Assembly (NCBI GenBank): GCA_964606415.1
Contig: CAZSGN010000028.1
Location: 1-16,294, forward strand
From: CAZSGN01 sp964606415
GTDB lineage: Bacteria > Bacteroidota > Bacteroidia > Bacteroidales > JBBRXJ01
Direction of reading: 5' to 3'
Length of the DNA stretch: 16,294 nt
The notes beneath the pieces were generated by a model, which saw only the letters and a list, made by a program, of their open reading frames with translations, was not told where the DNA came from and searched no databases. The translations under genes and the position numbers were made by a program. This document shows, one piece after another, positions 6,953-15,355 of this stretch (the stretch's first letter is position 1; each line of letters starts with the position of its first letter).

Positions 6953-9900
6953 ATGGCATTTAGAAAAGATAATAAAGCGAGCAGCAACTTTTCCAAGATT
7001 ACAATTGGTCTCTCTTCCCCTGAAGAAATTTTGGAAAGATCCAGTGGGGAAGTCCTGAAACCTGAAACCATTAATTATCGAACATATAAGCCTGAGCGTG
7101 ATGGGTTATTTTGTGAGCGGATTTTTGGCCCGGTGAAAGATTATGAATGTCACTGTGGTAAGTATAAGCGCATCAGATATAAAGGAATTGTTTGTGACCG
7201 TTGTGGTGTGGAAGTGACTGAAAAGAAAGTTCGGCGCGAACGAATGGGACATATTTCTCTTGTTGTACCTGTTGCTCATATTTGGTATTTTAAGTCTTTG
7301 CCCAGTAAAATCGGATATTTATTAGGACTGCCTACTAAAAAACTGGATTCAATTGTTTACTATGAACGGTATATCGTTATTAATCCTGGAGTTAAAGCCG
7401 CTGATGGTATAAAATATCTTGATTTTCTTACAGAAGAAGAATATCTCGATATTTTGGAGACTTTACCTAAGGAAAATCAGTATTTGGATGATGATGATCC
7501 GGATAAGTTTATTGCAAAAATGGGGGCGGAATCGCTTAATGATCTGCTGTCACGTGTGGATTTGGATCAAACCAGTGCTGATTTACGACATCAGGCTAAT
7601 ACGGAAACCTCACGGCAGAGAAAAAACGAAGCGTTAAAAAGACTTCAGGTTGTTGAGGCTTTTCGTGCATCTAAAGGTATCAATCGCCCGGAATGGATGA
7701 TTATGAAAGTTGTACCGGTTATACCTCCTGAATTAAGGCCACTGGTGCCACTGGATGGTGGACGTTTTGCTACTTCTGATCTCAATGATCTCTATCGCCG
7801 TGTTATTATTCGAAATAATCGTCTTAAAAGGTTGATTGAGATTAAGGCGCCGGAAGTGATTTTAAGGAATGAGAAGAGAATGTTGCAAGAATCTGTGGAT
7901 TCATTATTAGATAATAGTCGTAAATCAAATGCTGTTAAAACAGATGCCAACAGACCATTGAAGTCTTTAAGTGATAGCCTTAAGGGGAAACAAGGTCGTT
8001 TTCGCCAGAATCTTTTGGGAAAAAGGGTGGATTATTCTGCCCGTTCTGTTATTGTCGTAGGGCCCGAGTTGGATTTGCATGAATGTGGTATGCCTAAAGA
8101 TATGGCGGCTGAACTTTATAAGCCTTTCATTATTCGTAAATTAATTGAACGGGGTATCGTAAAAACGGTTAAGTCGGCCAAGAAAATTGTTGATCGGAAG
8201 GATCCTGTTATCTGGGATATCCTTGAAAATGTATTAAAAAATCATCCTGTTCTTTTGAACCGGGCACCAACACTTCACAGACTTGGCATTCAGGCTTTTC
8301 AGCCTAAATTGATCGAAGGTAAAGCGTTACAGTTACATCCTTTGGTTTGTACGGCATTTAATGCTGATTTTGATGGTGACCAAATGGCTGTTCATCTTCC
8401 TTTAGGAAATGCTGCCATACTCGAAGCACAATTATTGATGCTTGCTTCTCATAATATTCTAAATCCGGCTAATGGAGCTCCTATTACGGTGCCTTCACAA
8501 GATATGGTATTGGGATTGTATTATATGACAAAGTCAAGAACCGGAGCCAGGGGAGAAGGTATTACTTTTTATTCTCCCGAAGAGGTTAAGATTGGCTTTA
8601 ATGAACATAAACTAGAGATTCATGCGCCTATTAAGGTTCGGGTAAATGATCGGGTGAATGATGAAAAAGTAAATCATATTGTTGAAACGACTGTGGGACG
8701 TGTTTTGTTTAATCAATACGTGCCCGAAGAGGTTGGTTTTATAAACCGTATTTTAACTAAAAAGGCTTTGAGAGATATTATTGGCGTTGTACTTAAAAAA
8801 GCGGGTACTGCTAAAACGGCCAAATTTCTTAATGATATCAAAAATATGGGATATTATTATGCCTTTAAAGGGGGATTATCTTTTAATCTCGATGATGTTA
8901 TTATTCCCGATAGCAAAGAGGACCTTGTGAATGAGGGATATGCGCAGGTTGAAGAGGTCATGAATAACTATAATATGGGATTCATCACAAATAATGAAAG
9001 ATATAACCAGATTATCGATATATGGACACATGTCAATGCTAAGTTGACACAAATATTGATGACCAAAATTACTGAAGATAAACAAGGGTTTAATCCGGTG
9101 TTTATGATGATTGATTCCGGAGCCAGGGGATCGAAACAACAGATTCGCCAGCTATCCGGCATGCGTGGGCTTATGGCTAAGCCTCAAAAGTCTGGTTCTG
9201 TAGGCTCTGAAATTATTGAAAACCCAATACTTGCTAATTTTAAAGAGGGCCTTTCTGTGCTTGAGTATTTTATTTCAACGCATGGTGCTCGTAAAGGACT
9301 CGCAGACACGGCTTTAAAAACGGCTGATGCCGGATATCTGACTCGTCGTCTTGTTGATGTTTCTCAGGATGTTTTTATCACAGAGAATGATTGTGGCACT
9401 TTGCGTGGATTGATTGCTACGGCTATCAAGAAAAATGAAGAGGTTGTTGAATCTCTTTCTGAAAGAGTACTTGGTCGTTCAACTGTTCATAATGTTTATC
9501 ATCCTTTAACAGGGGAACTGATTATTTCTTCCGGTGAGGAGATAACCGAAGAGATTGCACAGCAGATTGAAGATTCTCCTATCGAACAAGTAGAGATTCG
9601 CTCAGTTTTAACTTGCGAGTCCATTAAAGGTGTTTGCTCTAAATGTTATGGACGTAACCTGGCTACTGGCAGGATGGTTCAGCGTGGTGAGGCTGTGGGT
9701 GTTATTGCTGCTCAATCAATTGGTGAACCCGGAACACAGCTGACTTTACGTACTTTCCATGTTGGTGGTACAGCTTCTAATATCACGGCAATATCTGAAA
9801 TCCGATCTAAATATGAGGGCATTGCGGAAATCGAAGGCCTAAAAACAGTTAGGCGGAAAGAAGAAGAAACCGGAAGGGAATATGAAGTTGTGATTGGCCG

Positions 9901-11257
9901 TCTTGCTGAACTTAAGATTATTGATAAGAATACCAAAATTGTGCTTTCAACGCATAATATTCCTTATGGCTCTAATTTATATGTGGATAATAATGCAGAA
10001 GTTTCTAAAGACCAATTAATTTGTGAATGGGATCCTTATAATGCAGTTATTATTTCTGAGATGACTGGTACAATATCTTTCCAGCATTTGATTGAAGGTA
10101 TTACTTATCGTGAGGAATCTGATGAGCAGACAGGATATAAAGAAAAAGTGGTTATTGAAACAAGAGACCGTAAGAAAAATCCAGAGGTTCGCATATTATC
10201 TAAGAACAATGAGATTTTGAAAACTTATAATCTACCTGTTGGTGCACATATTATTGTTAACGAGGGAGATAAGGTTAAAACAGGTGATATTCTTGTGAAA
10301 ATTCCCCGGGCTGTTGGAAAATCTGGTGATATTACTGGTGGTCTACCGCGTGTAACCGAATTGTTCGAGGCAAGAAACCCATCTAACCCGGCCGTTGTTT
10401 CTGAAATTGATGGGGAAGTGAGTTTTGGAAAGATAAAAAGAGGTAACCGGGAAATTGTTGTGACATCACGTACAGGTGAAGTGAAAAAGTATTTGGTTCC
10501 ATTATCAAAACAAATTCTTGTTCAGGAAAATGATTATGTGAAAGCTGGTATGCCTTTATCTGATGGTGCTATTACCCCGGAAAGCATTCTTGCTATTAAA
10601 GGACCGAATAAGGTTCAGGAATATATTGTGAATGAGGTGCAGGAAGTATATCGCTTACAAGGGGTTAAGATTAATGATAAGCATTTTGAAGTCATTGTGC
10701 GTCAGATGATGAGAAAAGTTGAGATTGAAGATCCGGGTGATACCAAATTCCTCGAGAAACAAATTGTTAGTAAAGAGAATTTCATGAACGAGAATGACTG
10801 GATTTATAATAAAAAAATTGTGGTTGATCCGGGAGATTCTGAAAACGTGAAGGCAGGACAGGTTATAACACCTCGTAAATTAAGGGATGAGAATTCTGTT
10901 TTGAAACGAAAAGACAGAAAGCCTATTGATGTAAGAGATGCGGTTCCTGCAACATCTAAACAGATTCTCCAGGGCATTACCCGGTCAGCATTGCAGACAC
11001 AAAGTTTCATTTCTGCAGCTTCTTTCCAGGAAGCTACGAAAGTCTTAAATGAAGCAGCTATTAATGGACGTTCTGATTTCCTTAGCGGACTGAAGGAAAA
11101 TGTGATTGTAGGGCACCGAATACCTGCAGGTACGGGTAATCGTGAATACAATAATTATGTTGTTGGCTCAATGGAAGAATATGAGGCGCTTAATGCTCCG
11201 AAGAAAAAATCCGCTGAGAAAAAAGAAGCTCAAGAAGACAAACAAAATAAAAAATAG
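6953..11257 (+). CDS. rpoC: RNA polymerase beta' subunit
   Basis: RpoC is the largest core polymerase subunit and holds the catalytic magnesium. The 1434-residue protein has an N-terminal zinc site (C66, C68, C81, C84). The catalytic loop NADFDGDQM occupies 470-478, with aspartates D472, D474 and D476. A second zinc site is formed by C814, C888, C895 and C898. The bridge-helix/trigger-loop segment contains GVIAAQSIGEPGTQLTLRTF. Within the trigger-loop region (about residues 945-1130) is an insertion rich in beta strands, matching the sandwich-barrel hybrid insertion (SI3) of many Gram-negative beta' subunits. It is followed by GDITGGLPRVTELFEARNP. The C-terminus is a lysine/glutamate-rich tail. 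All catalytic and metal-binding residues are intact. Confidence 0.98.
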   Translation: MAFRKDNKASSNFSKITIGLSSPEEILERSSGEVLKPETINYRTYKPERDGLFCERIFGPVKDYECHCGKYKRIRYKGIVCDRCGVEVTEKKVRRERMGHISLVVPVAHIWYFKSLPSKIGYLLGLPTKKLDSIVYYERYIVINPGVKAADGIKYLDFLTEEEYLDILETLPKENQYLDDDDPDKFIAKMGAESLNDLLSRVDLDQTSADLRHQANTETSRQRKNEALKRLQVVEAFRASKGINRPEWMIMKVVPVIPPELRPLVPLDGGRFATSDLNDLYRRVIIRNNRLKRLIEIKAPEVILRNEKRMLQESVDSLLDNSRKSNAVKTDANRPLKSLSDSLKGKQGRFRQNLLGKRVDYSARSVIVVGPELDLHECGMPKDMAAELYKPFIIRKLIERGIVKTVKSAKKIVDRKDPVIWDILENVLKNHPVLLNRAPTLHRLGIQAFQPKLIEGKALQLHPLVCTAFNADFDGDQMAVHLPLGNAAILEAQLLMLASHNILNPANGAPITVPSQDMVLGLYYMTKSRTGARGEGITFYSPEEVKIGFNEHKLEIHAPIKVRVNDRVNDEKVNHIVETTVGRVLFNQYVPEEVGFINRILTKKALRDIIGVVLKKAGTAKTAKFLNDIKNMGYYYAFKGGLSFNLDDVIIPDSKEDLVNEGYAQVEEVMNNYNMGFITNNERYNQIIDIWTHVNAKLTQILMTKITEDKQGFNPVFMMIDSGARGSKQQIRQLSGMRGLMAKPQKSGSVGSEIIENPILANFKEGLSVLEYFISTHGARKGLADTALKTADAGYLTRRLVDVSQDVFITENDCGTLRGLIATAIKKNEEVVESLSERVLGRSTVHNVYHPLTGELIISSGEEITEEIAQQIEDSPIEQVEIRSVLTCESIKGVCSKCYGRNLATGRMVQRGEAVGVIAAQSIGEPGTQLTLRTFHVGGTASNITAISEIRSKYEGIAEIEGLKTVRRKEEETGREYEVVIGRLAELKIIDKNTKIVLSTHNIPYGSNLYVDNNAEVSKDQLICEWDPYNAVIISEMTGTISFQHLIEGITYREESDEQTGYKEKVVIETRDRKKNPEVRILSKNNEILKTYNLPVGAHIIVNEGDKVKTGDILVKIPRAVGKSGDITGGLPRVTELFEARNPSNPAVVSEIDGEVSFGKIKRGNREIVVTSRTGEVKKYLVPLSKQILVQENDYVKAGMPLSDGAITPESILAIKGPNKVQEYIVNEVQEVYRLQGVKINDKHFEVIVRQMMRKVEIEDPGDTKFLEKQIVSKENFMNENDWIYNKKIVVDPGDSENVKAGQVITPRKLRDENSVLKRKDRKPIDVRDAVPATSKQILQGITRSALQTQSFISAASFQEATKVLNEAAINGRSDFLSGLKENVIVGHRIPAGTGNREYNNYVVGSMEEYEALNAPKKKSAEKKEAQEDKQNKK

Positions 11258-11262
11258 TGCTT

Positions 11263-11610
11263 ATGGATAATCAAAATCCGAATAATCAGCAGGACCCGCA
11301 AAACGGACAACAAATTAATATTGAACTGGATGAAGAAGTTGCTCAGGGAGTATATTCTAATTTAGCCATAATTACTCATTCTTCTTCTGAGTTTGTACTT
11401 GATTTTGTTCGGATTGTTCCTGGAGTTAATAAAGCAAAGGTTAAGTCCAGATTGATCCTTACGCCTGAACATGCAAAAAGATTAATGCAGGCACTGGAGG
11501 ATAATATTCAGAAATACGAGTCGGTTAATGGCCCGGTTAAAAATTCACAAGGGTCTGGCGGGAGTAATACACCGCCTATGAATTTCGGAGGACCTACAGC
11601 ACAAGCATAA
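11263..11610 (+). CDS. DUF3467 family protein, downstream of rpoC
   Basis: This is a 115-residue cytoplasmic protein of the DUF3467 family, whose function is not established. The conserved core spans about residues 18-86: INIELDEEVAQGVYSNLAI, then SSSEFVLDFVRIVPG, then RLILTPEHAKRLMQALEDNI. Both tails are low-complexity: asparagine/glutamine-rich at the N-terminus, and glycine/proline/asparagine-rich at the C-terminus. There is no signal peptide or membrane segment. I chose ATG 11263, 5 nt after the rpoC stop. A GTG at 11257 overlaps that stop (TAGTG) and would add only two residues. The tight spacing and the terminator right after its stop make it the last gene of the rpoBC transcript. A role connected with transcription is a guess from position only. 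Confidence 0.9.
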   Translation: MDNQNPNNQQDPQNGQQINIELDEEVAQGVYSNLAIITHSSSEFVLDFVRIVPGVNKAKVKSRLILTPEHAKRLMQALEDNIQKYESVNGPVKNSQGSGGSNTPPMNFGGPTAQA

Positions 11611-11640
11611 AAAAAGGCGGATATGAATCCGCCTTTTTTT
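11609..11640. terminator. Symmetrical, bidirectional intrinsic terminator
   Basis: Seven A's (11609-11615) precede the stem GGCGGAT (11616-11622). The loop is ATGA, the other arm is ATCCGCC (11627-11633), and seven T's (11634-11640) follow. The arms are perfect complements over 14 bases. Read rightward it is a GC-rich hairpin plus U-tract that ends the secE-rpoC-DUF3467 transcript. Read leftward it has the same form, and lies 44 nt after the stop of the convergent gene. The DUF3467 stop codon TAA provides the first two A's of the left tract. Confidence 0.92.
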
Positions 11641-11684
11641 ATGCTTGTCTTATTAGGAGATTGTTTGATGTCTGTTTTTTTTGT

Positions 11685-14600
11685 TTAAAAGTTGGCTTTG
11701 ATTTCCATATTTCCATTGTGTATGGTGTTGCTTTGTTCGCTTTTTCGTCCTTCGTAGGTGATATTGAGTTGAATCCCACTTTCCCATTGCTTTTGTATAA
11801 TGATTCGCCAGGTTTGGTTGTCTCCTGGCTGAAGGCCTTCTAACAAAATATATCCAACTGAGTTATTGGCTTCTCCATTATATTTGTTTTTGATATAATC
11901 AAATTCCAGATTAATCTGACTTCCCTGTCCAATAGAATGTGTTGATTGCAGGCCTGCTTTATGGCTAAAAAGACGTTGGAAGGAATAGGTGTTTTTTTTC
12001 TCCGCATAACTGTAATGTCCGTTTATACTGCTTTTTAACGTGGGAGTCCATTCCAGTTTTTGTTTTATCATGGATGATTGAATGTTGTAATTTTTATTGC
12101 GAAGCTCTTCTGACTGGCTTTTTTTTATACGGCTGGTTAATTCATTGGAAGTCATTATTCTTTTTGATATGCGATAGCGGATAGATAGTTGATTTGATTT
12201 GTTATAGGTTTGGCTTTTTCCTTCTAATATGTGACTTGTATTTATACTATTGTTGTATATATGGTCAATACCCCATTTAGGATTAAATTTGTTGAATGCT
12301 ATGGCGTTACGAATAGAAGTTTTTTGACCAATTTGATTGGTGTCGGGCATGTTCGTGTTAAAAGGATTGAGGAAAATGCCTGGGCGAGCGATATCGGTTT
12401 GGTTGCCCAGGGTGTATCCGAATTTTTCGCTTATCTTTGAAAGAATTTTTTTTATTCCCTTTTCTTCTTTCCAAATATTTCTTGGATTTATATTGATTGT
12501 TTGGTTGATTTTGTTTGAGTAAACTTTGGTGTAATCCTGGGTCGGACTTAAGACTCTTATATAATTGGCTTCGTCTTGATATGCTGCAGTTTCAAATTCA
12601 TCAAGCTCTTGCACACCATTATTGTTATAATCATTCCATGTGTACACCCCTTGACCTTGAGTGACTTTTATGTATGTATATTTCTTTTTTATCTCAAGAC
12701 CTGAACTGACTTTGTAGACGGTGAATACCGAAAACAAGTTGTTTTTGGTTTTTAGTTGATGATTGGTTCGGCTAACAATGTTGTTTTCTGGTTTTTGACT
12801 TTTCATTATTGCATCATTTTTAATGGATAGTCGCCTGTAATTGATTATTGAACTAAATTTGTTGCGTGGGTTTTTTTGAAAATTTGTTTCCAGGCTGTAG
12901 GTGTTCGCTTGTGTAAAGAATGATATTTTATTATTATGTGGTTTAAAGTCATCTCTGTGTTGGTAACGGAGTGTGATTTTTGTATTGACCGTGTCCTTGT
13001 TATGAATATAAAAACCGTATTGATGGTAGAAGGATGAATTAGGTAATAAAGAATCATTTTTCCTTTTCTTCCATTGATTATCTTCCATTTCTTGTTTATG
13101 TCCCAGGGTCATAAACCATAAGGGTTTGGAAATTGTACCGTAGTACCTCGAAAAATAGGTCTTTTGTTGAGGTGACCGGGAAGTAAGATAACTTCCTCTT
13201 AATTTAAGATGGAAATCATGAATCCTGGTGTTGGTGCTAAAATGGTTCTTGATCCCTTCGTACTTGTTATTTCTTGACAGAAACTGGATTTTGTGTTTAT
13301 TTTGCGATATATTTTTTTTATTAAAGGTGGTAGTTATGCTACCTGTATGTTCTCCAGTCTCTATAGGGAGAGGGGTTTTGATGTTCCAGTTTCTTTCGAA
13401 TTCTGTTTCCTTATAGCGTTCGATTGGCCTGAAGTTCCTGTCCGTGAAATCGTAATTGAGCTTGCTGTTTATTAAGATGTTGTTTTTCTTGAGAAAAGTT
13501 TGCTGGATATTCGTGTGTATGCCGAAGCCGGCATTATCTTCATTATCTTTTTTAGAGAAGCGATTGAGGTCTTCATTGCTCATGGATATTTCGACCAGGG
13601 CTTTAGTTGACGGACTTATTTTTTTTGACCCACCTATACTGATCAATTGTTTTTGCCGGGGTGGGACGAGCTTCTTAATGGGGGCATAATCTCCTTGTGG
13701 TATACCTTCACGGGGTGCAACCCATTCAAAAACCCGTCCATTGGCTATGTTTTTATTAAGCTTATAATTCCCTTTGTTTTCTCCTACGTACGAGAATGTT
13801 ACTCTATAATGCGCCTTTTTGGGGTTTGTCGAGTATATAAATATGGGTGAGAATTTTGTTCCATCAAGGGTGCTGTCTGTTTTTAGATAACGGATTTCAT
13901 TTTCGGAAAAGCCTGTGCTGTCATAACTGTTAATATAGGCTTCTGAAATGGAATCACCTGCCTCTGACAACATTTTTTTATGTTCGTCGGTAAGTGTTTG
14001 CTGAAGCCCTTGGTTTTTATTGTCAGATTGTGAGTAGGTATGCAACCAGAATTTACTTCCCTTTTTTCTGTATTCGGCTGAGCCGGTAAGTGTGATTTCT
14101 GCATAGTTTTGCTGTGAGTACTCAAATTCGACGATGATTCGTGTGTCTTTAGTAATTGGTTGTTTAGCTGTAAATGTGATTTCTCCTGTGTTATAATTAA
14201 TGGTGTAATCGTTGCTTTCTCCTCTCCGGGTTAATAGGCCATCAATATATACTTTTTCGCTACCTGATAATACCACGATGGATGTTTCATTATTGCTGCC
14301 TTCTAATCTATATGGGCCCTGATTTCCCTCCTTTCCTTGGATTTTTTGTCTTTGATATGTTCCTTTTGATATAGCCACATTTCCTGTTGTCAGAAGCGTG
14401 TCTTGATTTTCTTCGTTTGGATAGAGGCGTGTATTAAATTCTGCGCCTAAAAGTTCTCTGTTGTATTTCATGAAATGCCCCCCCGGAGAGGAAATTTCAT
14501 AGTCACCAAAAAGTAGTTCAATATGTTGGTTGGAAAGTTTGATGTAGACTTGGTCGAATTCCTGTAATTGTTGGGTATGTCCGTCTGGTTGGATGGGGAT

Positions 14601-15143
14601 GTTATTGTCCGACAGGGCAGCTTCAATTTTTATGTCATCAGAGATATTACCTGACAATTGCAGGTTGAGCTTGCTGTTAACAGTGGCATTTTGATTGCTT
14701 CCGATTGTAATCCCCCGCGATATGTTCCCTCTCTTGTTTATGCCTGGAGTCTGTAATATTCCGCTGAATGTTTCGGGTGTATTATCCGTTCTGAAAGAAT
14801 GATTATTTTCGGTAGAGGCTCCAAAATGGTAGTTTTGATAGTCGCGGTGAAAGTAGTGTTGATGGAGGTTATAAGGAAATGTTTGATAAGAAACATGGAA
14901 AGTGTCTGCTGTGTTTTCCGGAAAATAAATGATTGAACGGCTGTGATTTACTTCATATAAACTGTCAGGGATATTAAAAGATTTCTTGTTGGTTATTGTT
15001 AAACTCCCGGGGATAATACTTAATGTATCAATTTTGATGCTGTCATTACCCGGAATAATTGTTTTTTCCCTGTTTAAAGATTGGCCTGAAGCATCAATAA
15101 AGCATATTATTAATATAAAGGTTATGAGTCTTTGGATCCTCAA
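11685..15143 (-). CDS. Large exported protein, probable outer-membrane beta-barrel of a Bacteroidota-type family
   Basis: This is a 1152-residue protein of unknown function. Residues 1-20 form a signal peptide (basic MRIQR, hydrophobic LITFILIICF, then DASG before Q21). No canonical lipobox surrounds C14. An N-terminal part (about 135-350) has the motifs GNISRGITIGSNQN, GKEGNQGPYRLEGS, GSEKVYIDG, DYTINYNTGEITFT and DTRIIVEFEYS. From about 500 onward it is alternating polar/hydrophobic strands rich in aromatic, Asn, Lys and Thr residues. Near 838-887 come an EF-hand-like loop, NYIRVLSPTQDY and a run of short strands. The C-terminus has LEGLQPGDNQTW and YEGRKSE and ends ...MEIKANF, a terminal phenylalanine as in outer-membrane beta signals. 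I remember similar motifs in unnamed Bacteroidota proteins but no established name. The start is TTG at 15143: a stop codon lies three codons upstream and the first internal ATG is over 200 codons in. Confidence 0.85.
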   Translation of the reverse strand: MRIQRLITFILIICFIDASGQSLNREKTIIPGNDSIKIDTLSIIPGSLTITNKKSFNIPDSLYEVNHSRSIIYFPENTADTFHVSYQTFPYNLHQHYFHRDYQNYHFGASTENNHSFRTDNTPETFSGILQTPGINKRGNISRGITIGSNQNATVNSKLNLQLSGNISDDIKIEAALSDNNIPIQPDGHTQQLQEFDQVYIKLSNQHIELLFGDYEISSPGGHFMKYNRELLGAEFNTRLYPNEENQDTLLTTGNVAISKGTYQRQKIQGKEGNQGPYRLEGSNNETSIVVLSGSEKVYIDGLLTRRGESNDYTINYNTGEITFTAKQPITKDTRIIVEFEYSQQNYAEITLTGSAEYRKKGSKFWLHTYSQSDNKNQGLQQTLTDEHKKMLSEAGDSISEAYINSYDSTGFSENEIRYLKTDSTLDGTKFSPIFIYSTNPKKAHYRVTFSYVGENKGNYKLNKNIANGRVFEWVAPREGIPQGDYAPIKKLVPPRQKQLISIGGSKKISPSTKALVEISMSNEDLNRFSKKDNEDNAGFGIHTNIQQTFLKKNNILINSKLNYDFTDRNFRPIERYKETEFERNWNIKTPLPIETGEHTGSITTTFNKKNISQNKHKIQFLSRNNKYEGIKNHFSTNTRIHDFHLKLRGSYLTSRSPQQKTYFSRYYGTISKPLWFMTLGHKQEMEDNQWKKRKNDSLLPNSSFYHQYGFYIHNKDTVNTKITLRYQHRDDFKPHNNKISFFTQANTYSLETNFQKNPRNKFSSIINYRRLSIKNDAIMKSQKPENNIVSRTNHQLKTKNNLFSVFTVYKVSSGLEIKKKYTYIKVTQGQGVYTWNDYNNNGVQELDEFETAAYQDEANYIRVLSPTQDYTKVYSNKINQTININPRNIWKEEKGIKKILSKISEKFGYTLGNQTDIARPGIFLNPFNTNMPDTNQIGQKTSIRNAIAFNKFNPKWGIDHIYNNSINTSHILEGKSQTYNKSNQLSIRYRISKRIMTSNELTSRIKKSQSEELRNKNYNIQSSMIKQKLEWTPTLKSSINGHYSYAEKKNTYSFQRLFSHKAGLQSTHSIGQGSQINLEFDYIKNKYNGEANNSVGYILLEGLQPGDNQTWRIIIQKQWESGIQLNITYEGRKSEQSNTIHNGNMEIKANF

Positions 15144-15300
15144 GGAGTTTTAATTTATGTTAGCTGATTTGGGTTTATATATATTTAATTCAAACGAAAA
15201 CCTCTCGAAAATAATATGATGGTCTTTAATTTATTAGGGTTATTAATAGCTAATTTGATTGATATTTATTTTTTTCATAAGAAATTTAAATATTTTTCAG

Positions 15301-15333
15301 TTTATCAATTTAGATTGAATCAAAATTGATAAA
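15301..15333. promoter_or_regulatory. 33-bp near-perfect palindrome, operator candidate for the mrp-type gene
   Basis: Centred on G15317, the arms are TTTATCAATTT (15301-15311) and AAATTGATAAA (15323-15333), fully complementary. Inside them GATT (15313-15316) pairs with AATC (15318-15321), leaving one A/A mismatch. In all, 15 of 16 positions are symmetrical. The right arm overlaps the first four bases of the TAnnTTTG element at 15330. This is where a dimeric repressor would block polymerase. No known regulator motif was recognised. Confidence 0.6.
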
Positions 15334-15337
15334 TTTG
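15330..15337 (+). promoter_or_regulatory. Bacteroidota -7 promoter element (TAnnTTTG) for the mrp-type gene
   Basis: TAAATTTG matches the Bacteroidota sigma factor -7 consensus TAnnTTTG at every fixed base. At the expected distance upstream (spacing 17) there is only TTTA (15309-15312) in place of TTTG, so the -33 element is weak. Transcription would begin at about 15343-15346, giving a leader of only about 10-13 nt before the ATG at 15356. Confidence 0.6.
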
Positions 15338-15355
15338 CACAAAAATAATGAACTT

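Noticed and set aside
11257..11262. GTG start for the DUF3467 gene overlapping the rpoC stop
   Set aside because: It adds only two residues, and an ATG follows at 11263. Coupled translation through TAGTG is possible but not supported by anything else.
15206..15213. Minus-strand TATTTTCG as a promoter for the outer-membrane protein gene
   Set aside because: It has one mismatch to TAnnTTTG and no -33 element at the expected spacing. AT-rich sequence gives such matches easily.
15326..15355. Ten-residue N-terminal extension of the mrp-type protein
   Set aside because: It needs an ATT start that lies within the palindrome and before the predicted transcription start. ATG 15356 is a better start.
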